Part shown: positions 16,405 through 23,828 of the stretch, piece by piece
Layout: each line of letters starts with the position of its first letter
Numbering within the stretch: the stretch's first letter is position 1
NCBI GenBank assembly: GCA_963819905.1
Contig: CAWFXP010000009.1
Location: forward strand, 248,001-312,000
DNA: 64,000 bases
Source: CAWCQC01 sp963819905
Lineage (GTDB): Bacteria; Actinomycetota; Thermoleophilia; Gaiellales; Gaiellaceae
Direction of reading: 5' to 3'
Notes under the pieces: generated by a model
What the model was told of the DNA's origin: nothing
Database searches by the model: none
What the model saw: the letters and a program-made list of their open reading frames with translations, nothing else
Translations under genes and position numbers: made by a program

Positions 16405-16410
16405 TCGGCC

Positions 16411-17250
16411 GTGAGCGTCCCCGTTCCGATTGCGGAGCTCGACGAGGACCGCGTCGTCGAGCAGGTCTTCGCCGTCGCTCGCAAGCAGCGGTTGCGAACG
16501 AAATCCGGCGCGCCCTACCTCGCGCTCGAGCTCGTCGATCCGAGCGGGCGAATCGACGCGCGGGTCTGGAGCGACGTCGAGCTGCTCGATCCCCGCTTCA
16601 CGGAAGGGGACGCCGTCCGGGTCCTCGGGCGGGTCGAGCGCTTCCGCGACCGGCTCCAGCTGGACGTCCGCTCGCTCGAGAAGGCGGATGTCGATCCGGG
16701 CACGCTCGTTCCGGCGGCACGTCGCGACCTCGACGAGCTCGACGGGTTTCTCGAGTTCCTCGCGGCAGAGGTCGCGCATCCGGGCCTGGCCGCCCTGCTC
16801 GGCGGCGTCCTCGGCGACGCGGACGTCCGCGGACGGCTGCGAGCGCTGCCCGCGACCCCGGACGGCCATCACGGCTACGCAGGGGGACTGCTCGAGCACA
16901 CGGTCGCGGTCGCCACGCTTGCCCGCGAGACCGCGGGCATCCACCGGCGGCTGCGAAGCGACCTCCTCGTCGCGGCGGCGATCCTGCACGACCTGGGCAG
17001 GATCCGCGAGCTCGGGCGCGGCCCCCTGTTCCTGCCGACCGAGGAGGGGCGCCTGCTCGGCCACGTCCATCTCGGCTTGCGCCTCCTCGAGGAGCGGACG
17101 GCCGAGCTCGCACCGGACGTGCGGGCCGAGCTGCTGCACGCGGTGGCCGTCCACCACGATGCGCGGGCCGCGCGTACCGCCGAGGCCGCCGTCCTCTACC
17201 ACGTCAACCAGCTCGACGCGGTCGCGGCCACGAGGCCCGTGCCGCAGTAG
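16411..17250 (+). CDS. OB-fold/HD-domain protein, YhaM-like 3'-5' exoribonuclease
   Basis: A 279-residue protein with an N-terminal OB fold (about 10-90, nucleic-acid binding) and a C-terminal HD phosphohydrolase domain. The HD metal-binding residues are seen in GLLEHTVAVATLA, ILHDLGRIREL, HVHLGLRLLEER and AVHHDAR. This order is that of YhaM/CBF1-type 3'-5' exoribonucleases. YhaM is about 315 residues, so this is slightly short at the C-terminus. GTG start is leaderless. The molybdopterin enzyme follows after 6 nt. Confidence 0.78.
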   Translation: MSVPVPIAELDEDRVVEQVFAVARKQRLRTKSGAPYLALELVDPSGRIDARVWSDVELLDPRFTEGDAVRVLGRVERFRDRLQLDVRSLEKADVDPGTLVPAARRDLDELDGFLEFLAAEVAHPGLAALLGGVLGDADVRGRLRALPATPDGHHGYAGGLLEHTVAVATLARETAGIHRRLRSDLLVAAAILHDLGRIRELGRGPLFLPTEEGRLLGHVHLGLRLLEERTAELAPDVRAELLHAVAVHHDARAARTAEAAVLYHVNQLDAVAATRPVPQ

Positions 17251-17256
17251 GCGGAG

Positions 17257-19344
17257 GTGAGCGGGCAACCCGTGCCGGAGCGAACCGTCCGGGCCGCGTG
17301 TCCGCACGACTGCCCGGACACGTGCGCCATGCTCGTGACCGTCGACGGCGACGGCGTCGCGACAAAGGTGAGCGGCGACCCGGATCACCCGATCACGGCC
17401 GGCTTTCTCTGCGGCAAGGTGTCGAACTACCTCGACCGCGTCTACCACCCGGAACGCCTGCTGCAACCGCTCGTCCGGGACGGCGAGAAGGGTGCGGGCA
17501 GCTTTCGGACGGCGACCTGGGAGGAGGCGCTCGACCGGGTCGCTGACGGGCTCGAGGCGGTACTCGACCGCTTCGGCGGCGAGGCCGTGCTGCCGTACAG
17601 CTATCTCGGGACGATGGGAGTCCTCCAGAACGACTCGATGAGCGCGCGGTTCATGAACGCGCTCGGCTCGTCGATCCTCGAGCGGACGATCTGCGCCAGC
17701 GCCGGGGCAGCGGGCGTCGCCCTCACCCAGGGCAGCTCGCCCGAGGTCGATCCCGAGGAGTGGAGTCACGCCCGCTACCTGCTCGTCTGGGGGTGGAACC
17801 CGATGTCGACCGCCCCGCACCTGTGGCGCCTCCTGCTCGAGGCGCGCCGGGCGGGCGCCCGCCTCGTGGTCGTCGATCCGTACCGCAGCCGTACGGCGCG
17901 GGTCGCCGACGAGCACGTCAGGCCGCTGCCCGGCACGGACGGCGTGCTCGCGCTCGGGATGATGAGGGCGATCGCCGACGCGGGCCTCGCGGACGACGAC
18001 TGGTGCCGCCGCTTCACGGTCGGCTACGACGACCTGCTCGCGCGCCTCGGCGACTACCCCGTCGAGCGCTGCGGCGAGATCTGCGGCGTCGACGCGGCGA
18101 CGATCACCCGGCTCGGCTGCGAGTTCGCCTCGACCCAGCCCTCGCTCCTGCGCGCCGGCGTGGGCGCGCAGCGCCACCTCGGCGCGCCGATCGCCTACCG
18201 CACGCTCGCCTGCCTGCCCGCGCTCGCGGGGTCGTGGCGCCACCGCGGCGGCGGCTTCTCGTACATCCCGTCCGCGACCGGCGACGCGCTCGATCTCTCC
18301 GGCCTCCGCCGCGCCGACCTGCGGCAGAAGCCGGCCCGCGTCGTCAACATGGCACGTCTCGGGGACGCGCTCACCGACTCCTCGCTCGCTCCTCCGATCG
18401 CCGCGCTCGTCGTCTGGAACGCGAACCCGGCCGCGATCGCGCCCGACCAGGAGCGCGTGCTCGCGGGCCTGCGGCGGGACGACCTGTTCACGGTCGTCCT
18501 CGAGCAGTTCCAGACCGACACGACCGCGTTCGCAGACGTCGTCCTGCCGGCGACCACGCAGCTCGAGCATCTCGACGTCGTCCCGTCCTGGGGGCACCAC
18601 TACCTCACTGCGAACGCCCCGGCCGTCGCGCCACGAGGGGAGGCGAGACCGAATACCGAGATCTTCCGCCTGATCGCCGCCCGGCTGGGCCTCGACGACC
18701 CGTGCTTCGCCGAGTCCGACGAGACGATGCTCGAACGGCTCTTCGCCTCGTCGGCACCGGCGGGGATCGAGCTCGCCGACCTCATGTGCCGCGGCTTCGC
18801 GAAGATCGACCTCGGCCAGGGCCCGACGCCGCACGCCGAAGGCGGCTTCAAGACGCCGAGCGGGCTGCTCGAGCTGCGGGCGGACCGCCTCGAGGAGCTC
18901 GGCTTCGACGCGCTGCCCTTCTACGACCCGCCGGCCGAGGTCGGCGACACGAAGCTCGCCGAGCGCTTCCCGCTCTGCCTGTTGACGCCGAAGACGCACC
19001 TGTTCCTCAACTCGACGTTCGCCAACCAGGGCCGCCAGGCGGCGGCCCAACCGAGGCCCTACGTGGTCGTCCACCCCGACGACGCCGGCCCCCGCCGGCT
19101 CGTCGCCGGCGACCCGGTCCGCGTCTTCAACGACCGCGGCTCGTTCACCGCGGAGGCGGTGGTCTCGGACGACACCCGCCCGGGCGTCGCCGTCGCTCCG
19201 ATGGGCTGGTGGAACCGAAGCTGGCAGACCGGGACGAGCTGCCAGGCGACGACGCCGCAGCGCCTCACGCCGATCAGGCCGGCGCCCACCTTCAACGACA
19301 ACCGCGTCGAGATCGAGCCGGCCCCGGCTAGGGCACCAGCGTGA
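17257..19344 (+). CDS. molybdopterin (bis-MGD) oxidoreductase, anaerobic-dehydrogenase type
   Basis: A 695-residue catalytic subunit of the DMSO-reductase superfamily. It has an N-terminal [4Fe-4S] motif Cys15-x3-Cys19-x3-Cys23 plus Cys52 (FLCGK), MGD-binding domains, and a C-terminal beta-barrel domain (PKTHLFLNSTFANQGRQ; VHPDDAGPRRLVAGDPVRV). Cys146 in ERTICASAG is the likely Mo ligand. There is no twin-arginine signal and no adjacent Fe-S or membrane subunit, so it is probably a cytoplasmic single-subunit enzyme (YyaE/YoaE-like group). The electron partner is unknown. moaC, mogA and moeA elsewhere in the window could supply its cofactor. It is probably cotranscribed with the HD-domain gene. 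Confidence 0.85.
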   Translation: MSGQPVPERTVRAACPHDCPDTCAMLVTVDGDGVATKVSGDPDHPITAGFLCGKVSNYLDRVYHPERLLQPLVRDGEKGAGSFRTATWEEALDRVADGLEAVLDRFGGEAVLPYSYLGTMGVLQNDSMSARFMNALGSSILERTICASAGAAGVALTQGSSPEVDPEEWSHARYLLVWGWNPMSTAPHLWRLLLEARRAGARLVVVDPYRSRTARVADEHVRPLPGTDGVLALGMMRAIADAGLADDDWCRRFTVGYDDLLARLGDYPVERCGEICGVDAATITRLGCEFASTQPSLLRAGVGAQRHLGAPIAYRTLACLPALAGSWRHRGGGFSYIPSATGDALDLSGLRRADLRQKPARVVNMARLGDALTDSSLAPPIAALVVWNANPAAIAPDQERVLAGLRRDDLFTVVLEQFQTDTTAFADVVLPATTQLEHLDVVPSWGHHYLTANAPAVAPRGEARPNTEIFRLIAARLGLDDPCFAESDETMLERLFASSAPAGIELADLMCRGFAKIDLGQGPTPHAEGGFKTPSGLLELRADRLEELGFDALPFYDPPAEVGDTKLAERFPLCLLTPKTHLFLNSTFANQGRQAAAQPRPYVVVHPDDAGPRRLVAGDPVRVFNDRGSFTAEAVVSDDTRPGVAVAPMGWWNRSWQTGTSCQATTPQRLTPIRPAPTFNDNRVEIEPAPARAPA

Positions 19345-19618
19345 GCACCAGCTGCGGCGGCGTGCCGGACTCCCGGCTGCCGTAGAAGACCGGGCCCGAT
19401 CCCCCGCCGGCGACCGCGATCGTGTACGTGCCGTTGCCCGTGATCGTCGAGCCGAGGTCGAGCTCCACGACCTGGCCGGAGGCGACGCTACCCGCAGTCG
19501 AGAGCGCCTCGCCGACGAGAGCAGGCGCGCCCGCATAGGTTACTGCCGCAGCACTCCCGAAGCCGTCGTTCGCACTATTCCGGCGTCTGTGGATTACGTC
19601 AAGCGCGGCCGCCCCGTT
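19328..19618 (-). pseudogene. remnant of a DNRLRE-domain (CBM96-like) surface protein
   Basis: An open frame of 96 codons without a usable start encodes NSANDGFGSAAAVTYAGAPA, then VVELDLGSTITGNGTYTIAV and SRESGTPPQLVLTLVP followed by TAG. This matches the C-terminal end of DNRLRE domains (Ty..aP, vDvT..v.gnGtytf, SRE...PPqL), beta-rich modules of secreted proteins. The N-terminal signal and the rest of the domain are missing; the frame is closed by a stop at 19619-19621, just before the M23 gene. Its tail overlaps the molybdoenzyme gene by 17 nt. A decayed gene is the simplest reading. Confidence 0.6.
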
Positions 19619-19666
19619 TCAAGAAAACCGCGGTCGAGGCCGATAGAGGCCCGAGGGAACGAAGCG

Positions 19667-20521
19667 ATGCGCTTCAGGTTGATCATCCTCGCGCTCCTCG
19701 TCGGAGCGCTTCTCCAGGCCGGACACGCCGCGGCGATGGGCCGGCCCGGAGTCGCAGCCCTTCAGGTGGCGCTCAGGTCGAGCGGGGACTACGGGGGCGC
19801 GGTCGACGGCATGCTCGGGCCCGCGACGAGGCGCGCCGTCCGCGCGCTCCAGCGCAGGTCGGGCCTCGCGGCCGACGGCGTGGTCGGGCCGAAGACGCGG
19901 AGGGCCCTCGGCAGGCTCGGCAGGCCGACGCTCGGCAGCCGGCCGCTGTCACGCGGCAAGGTGGGCTGGGACGTGGCCGCGCTCCAGTTCCTCCTCGCGT
20001 GGCACGGCTTCCCTTCCTGGGAGTTCGACGGAGTGTTCGGTGAGCGGCTCGACTCGGCGGTGAGAGGGTTCCAGCGCTTTGCCGGGCTCGCCGCGGACGG
20101 GGTCGCAGGGCGGGCGACGATCGCCGCGCTTCGCGGGCCGCTCCCCCGGTCGCCGGTGGGTTTTCGCTGGCCGGTGAACGGCTCGCTCAGCGACGTCTTC
20201 GGCCCACGCTGGAACCGCTTCCATCCCGGCCTCGATCTCGCAGCGCCGACCGGGCGGTCGGTCGTGGCGGGCAGGCGGGGGACCGTCACCTACGCCGCCT
20301 GGGGAGGCAGCTACGGCAAGCTCGTGATCGTCAGCCACGGCGGCGGCGTCGAGTCCTTCTACGCTCACCTCTCCCGGATCGCCGTCAGCGTCGGCGAACG
20401 CGTCGCGTCGGGCGAGCTGGTCGGACGCGTCGGCGCAACGGGTCGCTCGACCGGCCCGCACCTCCACTTCGAGGTACGCCTGCGGGGCGCTGCGGTCGAC
20501 CCGCTCCGCGCGCTTCCCTGA
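19667..20521 (+). CDS. secreted M23 family peptidase with two peptidoglycan-binding domains
   Basis: A 284-residue exported murein hydrolase. ATG 19667 gives a signal peptide (MRFRLIILALLVGALLQAGH, cleavage likely after AAA). Two PG_binding_1 repeats follow (about 25-85 and 90-160: LQVALRSSGDYGGAVDGMLG; LQFLLAWHG..DGVFG). An M23 (LytM) domain with the zinc motif HPGLD near residue 186 and HLHFE near 266 completes it. It probably cleaves peptide cross-links in the wall during growth or division. A longer in-frame GTG reading (19589) lacks the signal at its N-terminus and is rejected. GAGG lies upstream of the ATG. Confidence 0.88.
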   Translation: MRFRLIILALLVGALLQAGHAAAMGRPGVAALQVALRSSGDYGGAVDGMLGPATRRAVRALQRRSGLAADGVVGPKTRRALGRLGRPTLGSRPLSRGKVGWDVAALQFLLAWHGFPSWEFDGVFGERLDSAVRGFQRFAGLAADGVAGRATIAALRGPLPRSPVGFRWPVNGSLSDVFGPRWNRFHPGLDLAAPTGRSVVAGRRGTVTYAAWGGSYGKLVIVSHGGGVESFYAHLSRIAVSVGERVASGELVGRVGATGRSTGPHLHFEVRLRGAAVDPLRALP

Positions 20522-20545
20522 ACCGGCCTCGTCGGGACGCCTCCG

Positions 20546-20551
20546 TACACT
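20546..20551 (+). promoter_or_regulatory. leaderless promoter -10 of CHAD gene
   Basis: TACACT, then CGCTGC, then GTG at 20558: another exact TANNNT-N6-start arrangement, identical hexamer to that of the yhaM-like gene. Confidence 0.6.
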
Positions 20552-20557
20552 CGCTGC

Positions 20558-21475
20558 GTGGCCGTTGCGTTCCGCGCCGAGCCGAGCCGTCCCCTCGAGC
20601 ACCTACGCTCGGTGCTCGCGGTGCACGCCGCGCACCTGGCCGTCCTCGAGCCGGACGCCGGCGACTGGGAGGACGACGAGCTGCGCCGCTTCCGCGTTGC
20701 CGCGCGAAGGCTTCGCGCCCTCCTGCGCGCAGCCCGGCCGCTCGTCGACGAGAGCTGGGCACGGCGGCTCCGGGAGGAGCTCGCCTGGCTCGCCCGGGGA
20801 GCCGGCGAGGCTCGCGACCTCGACGTGCTCCTCGCCGGGCTGCGTGAGGCGGCCGCCCACTTCGAGATCGGCGAGCGGTTCCTGCTCGCGCGGCCGTTGC
20901 AGCAGCTCGAGCGCGAGCGCACCGCGGCGCGGGCGGCCTTCGTCCAGACGCTTCGCTCGGAGCGTGCGATCCGGCTGATCGCGTGCCTCGAGCTCGACGT
21001 CGCCGACGCCCCCGCCGGCACCGGCGCGCCGGTCGCGCTCGACGAGATCGCGGCGGCCGCGTTCGGCCGCCTCCGCAAGTGCGCCCGGCGGCTCGATCGC
21101 GAGGCCGCCGACGCCGACCTCCACCGGCTCCGCCTGGCCGTGAAACGCGCCCGCTATGCGGCCGAGCTCGCCGCCGAAGAGACCGGGAAGCCCGGCGCTC
21201 GCTTCGTCGAGCGCGCCAAGTCGCTCCAGGATGTCCTCGGCGAGCATCAGGACGCGACCGTCGCCGAGGTCAGGCTCCGGCAGCTGCTCGGCAGCCGCGA
21301 GGGCTCGCGCTGGGCCGTCCCGGGTGGACGCCTCATCGAGCACCAGTACCTTCGCAGACAGGCAGCGCGTACAGCGTGGCCGGGCGCCTGGTGGGAGCTC
21401 GAGAAGGCGGGACGCGCGGCGTTCGGTCAGACGTTGAAGCGGATGTTGAGCACGTCGCCGTCCGCGACGGCGTAG
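20558..21475 (+). CDS. CHAD domain protein
   Basis: A 305-residue all-helical CHAD protein. The two halves each carry a basic helix with the conserved pattern, DELRRFRVAARRLRALLRAA (about 46-65) and DLHRLRLAVKRARYAAELAA (about 188-207). CHAD domains bind inorganic polyphosphate through such arginine/lysine/histidine faces. No CYTH triphosphatase domain is fused or adjacent. GTG start is leaderless. The last 49 bases overlap the 3' end of ychF on the other strand. Confidence 0.86.
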   Translation: MAVAFRAEPSRPLEHLRSVLAVHAAHLAVLEPDAGDWEDDELRRFRVAARRLRALLRAARPLVDESWARRLREELAWLARGAGEARDLDVLLAGLREAAAHFEIGERFLLARPLQQLERERTAARAAFVQTLRSERAIRLIACLELDVADAPAGTGAPVALDEIAAAAFGRLRKCARRLDREAADADLHRLRLAVKRARYAAELAAEETGKPGARFVERAKSLQDVLGEHQDATVAEVRLRQLLGSREGSRWAVPGGRLIEHQYLRRQAARTAWPGAWWELEKAGRAAFGQTLKRMLSTSPSATA

Positions 21476-22368
21476 CCCTTCCCCTCGAGCCGCTGCAAGC
21501 CCCGGCGCTGGGCCTCCGCCCGGGATCCGCACTCGACGAGATCGGCCCAGCCGATGACCTCGCAGCGGATGAAACCGCGCGCGATGTCGGTGTGGATGGT
21601 GGCGGCCGCAGCAAGCGCGGTCTCGCCGCGCCGGAGCGTCCAGGCCCGTGCCTCCTTGTCGCCCGCCGTGAAGAAGACGATCAGGTCGAGAGCGGCGAAG
21701 AGCCTGGCCGCGACCTCGTCGAGCGCCGAGTCGTGCCCGTCCCGAAACGCCATCGCCTCGTCGGGATCCAGCTCCGCCAGCTCGGCCTCGAGCTTCGCGT
21801 CGATGCCCTGCGGGCCGTTCGCGATCGCGAGCAGCGGCTTCGTGGTCAGCGGCTCGAGGGCGGGAGGCAGCTCGCCGGGATACGCGCTGAGCGGCTGCTC
21901 GGCGTCCAGGTGGGCAAGCACGACCTCGAGGGCGGCGACCTCGGCCCTCAGCGCGGGATCGCCGGACTTCGCCTGCGCCCGGACCCGCTCCAGGCGACGC
22001 TCGACGTGCTCGCGGTCGGCGACGAGCAGCTCGAGGCGGAGCGTCTCGAGATCGTGCTCCGGATCGGCCAGCGGAGAGAAGCCGTCGAGCACCGCGAGCA
22101 GCGCGTCGACCTGGCGAAGGTTGCCGAGCAGCGCGGCGCCCGTGCCGGGCACGTCCACGACCCGGATCGCGGCCGGCGTCACCTTGGGGGAGCCCTCGAC
22201 CGCCGCCACGCGTGCCAGCCGCTCGTCCGCGAGCGGTGCCATGCCGACGTTCGCCTTCTCCGACACCGTCGCGTACGCCGTGATCTCGGCGCCGGCCCGC
22301 GTCAGCGCGTTGAACAGCGTCGTCTTGCCGGCGTTCGGCAGCCCGACGATCCCGACCTCGAGACCCAC
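21427..22368 (-). CDS. ychF: YchF/Ola1 family ATPase, short form
   Basis: P-loop NTPase of the Obg superfamily, usually ATP-specific and ribosome-associated. Seen: Walker A GLPNAGKTTLFNALT, the DVPGTGAALLGNLRQVDALL G3/switch region, a coiled-coil insertion (about 110-160) and a C-terminal TGS-like domain ending KGYAVADGDVLNIRFNV. At 313 residues it is about 50 shorter than standard YchF. The usual AHxGxGLG-type G3 segment and part of the central domain are reduced. GTG start 9 nt after the small upstream gene; last in a five-gene minus-strand operon. Confidence 0.87.
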   Translation of the reverse strand: MGLEVGIVGLPNAGKTTLFNALTRAGAEITAYATVSEKANVGMAPLADERLARVAAVEGSPKVTPAAIRVVDVPGTGAALLGNLRQVDALLAVLDGFSPLADPEHDLETLRLELLVADREHVERRLERVRAQAKSGDPALRAEVAALEVVLAHLDAEQPLSAYPGELPPALEPLTTKPLLAIANGPQGIDAKLEAELAELDPDEAMAFRDGHDSALDEVAARLFAALDLIVFFTAGDKEARAWTLRRGETALAAAATIHTDIARGFIRCEVIGWADLVECGSRAEAQRRGLQRLEGKGYAVADGDVLNIRFNV

Positions 22369-22377
22369 CGGGTAGCG

Positions 22378-22605
22378 CTAGAGCGAGCCGAACCCGACTC
22401 GGCTCTCGCGGGCGTAGCGCTTCACGTACAGGACGTGCGAGAGAACGACGATGCAGCTGCCGTCCTCGACCGTGAGCTCGACGGTGCCGTCGCCCCCGGA
22501 TGCGAGGTGCCGCTCGAGCCGCTCGGCTTCCTCGGACGGAACCATGACGCCCATCACCTGGCCGCCCTCGAAGCCGATCTCGAGACGAACCTGCACGTCA
22601 GCCAT
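22378..22605 (-). CDS. small protein resembling DUF3107
   Basis: A 75-residue acidic protein of unknown function. The ending HVLYVKRYARESRVGFGSL and the internal pattern of alternating strands resemble actinobacterial DUF3107 proteins, which end in a YVE...RRVGFG motif. The match is by eye only. The ATG at 22605 overlaps the epimerase stop by 8 nt; a TTG two codons upstream is possible. It lies between the epimerase and ychF genes with gaps under 10 nt, so it is cotranscribed. Confidence 0.6.
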   Translation of the reverse strand: MADVQVRLEIGFEGGQVMGVMVPSEEAERLERHLASGGDGTVELTVEDGSCIVVLSHVLYVKRYARESRVGFGSL

Positions 22606-23002
22606 GCGCAACGACCTCCACCAGAACGCCGTGAACCGATTCGGGATGGACGAATGCGACCTCGTGCCCGCCGAGGCCCCGACGGGGCTCCTCGTCGACC
22701 ATCGTCGCCCCCTCCGAGATCAGGGCCTCGATGGCGGCCGGGACGCTTCCGACCTCGTAGGCGACGTGGTGTACGCCCGGGCCGCGGCTGGCCAGGAAGC
22801 GCCCGACGGGGGTGTCGTCGTCGAGTGGGGCGACGAGCTCGACGCGGCTTTCGCCGAGTCGCAGGTAGGCCGCGTCGATTCCCTGATCCCCGAGCCGGCC
22901 GCGAAGCTCGACCTCGGCCCCGAAGAGGCGCCGGTAGGTCTCGACCGCCTCGTCGAGCGAGCTCACGGCCATGGCGACGTGATGGATCGCGCGGGTGTCC
23001 AC
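22598..23002 (-). CDS. mce: methylmalonyl-CoA epimerase (VOC superfamily)
   Basis: Interconverts (S)- and (R)-methylmalonyl-CoA in propionyl-CoA metabolism. The 134-residue protein has two beta-alpha-beta VOC modules. Metal ligands are in IHHVAMAV (near the N-terminus), PGVHHVAYEV and HGVLVEVV (C-terminal Glu). Residues of the active site SRVELVAPL are present. GTG 23002 is chosen because it sits 10 nt after the preceding stop and gives the usual N-terminus; ATG 23053 would overlap the DUF1385 gene by 41 nt. No mutase or carboxylase gene is in the window. Confidence 0.85.
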   Translation of the reverse strand: MDTRAIHHVAMAVSSLDEAVETYRRLFGAEVELRGRLGDQGIDAAYLRLGESRVELVAPLDDDTPVGRFLASRGPGVHHVAYEVGSVPAAIEALISEGATMVDEEPRRGLGGHEVAFVHPESVHGVLVEVVAHG

Positions 23003-23012
23003 GCGCTCGATC

Positions 23013-23828
23013 CTACCGATCGTCGGCGACCGCTCCCGCCTGGGCCGCGGCATCGCGCAGCTCGAGCTCGAGACATTCGCCGAGCGCAGCCTGCGCGACC
23101 TCGAGCTGCTCGGGCGTCGGCTCGGCGGTGAGGACCCTCGTCTGCAACTCCCTGCCGGGCCAGGCCAGCGCCCGGCTCACCGGGTTGTCGGGATGACGAA
23201 GCGTCCACGCGAAGATCTCGGTGGCGAGGGCGAGAGAGCCCACGCCGACGCCGAGGCGAGCCAGCGAGCGGTTGCGGCTGCTGCCGGCCATGCGGCTGAC
23301 CAGCGCGTTGCCGGCTGCGGTCGTGACGAGGAGGGGCCCGAGCAGGTGCGACCCGCAGCGCTCGTGCTCTCTCGGACGCAGCTCGCCGTGCTCGTAGCTG
23401 CCGATCGAGATGTGCTCCGCCCCGTGGTAGGCCGCCAGCTCGGAGCCCCGCAGCGTCGCGGTCGCGGGCACGATCGCGAGCAGCGCCACCGCGATCTCCT
23501 GGAGCGTGGGGCTCAGGCCGCTCGAGCGGAGCGAGCGCACCGCGATCGTCGTCCCGAGCATCGCGGCGATCGCCCTGGGAGCGAGAAACGGAAGCCTTGC
23601 CTCGGGCAGCGCGCGCTGCACCGCCGGGAGCACGGCGAGCGCCTCCGCGACGCGGGCGGGCCCGCGCAGGATCGGCGACGTGACGTCGACCGAGCGAATC
23701 GTCTTCTCCGCCGAGGCAACGACGAGCTCCCCGTTCTCCGTCCGCACGGCGCACGCCCAATGGCGCGGCCCGTGCACGAGGACCCCGTTCTCGAGCGCCA
23801 TGCCGCCCAGGCGTATCTCTCCGCTCAT
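23013..23828 (-). CDS. DUF1385 family membrane-associated protein
   Basis: A 271-residue DUF1385 protein. Seen: N-terminal GGMALENGVLVHGPRHWACAV, hydrophobic segments around residues 85-120, the hallmark AAYHGAEHISIGSYEHGE with a HERCGSHLLGPLLV segment, and an ending rich in Glu/Leu. The His/Glu/Cys-rich hallmark looks like a metal or catalytic site, but no activity is established for the family. Members are typically encoded near prfA or rpmE in Firmicutes; here the neighbours are M20 and mce. ATG overlaps the M20 stop (ATGA). Confidence 0.85.
   Translation of the reverse strand: MSGEIRLGGMALENGVLVHGPRHWACAVRTENGELVVASAEKTIRSVDVTSPILRGPARVAEALAVLPAVQRALPEARLPFLAPRAIAAMLGTTIAVRSLRSSGLSPTLQEIAVALLAIVPATATLRGSELAAYHGAEHISIGSYEHGELRPREHERCGSHLLGPLLVTTAAGNALVSRMAGSSRNRSLARLGVGVGSLALATEIFAWTLRHPDNPVSRALAWPGRELQTRVLTAEPTPEQLEVAQAALGECLELELRDAAAQAGAVADDR

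Noticed and set aside
16288..19536. 1082-codon open frame antisense to the HD protein and molybdoenzyme
   Set aside because: Arg/Asp/Ala-rich shadow frame with no domain; sense genes are well supported. Only the DNRLRE remnant in a different frame at its far end is protein-like.
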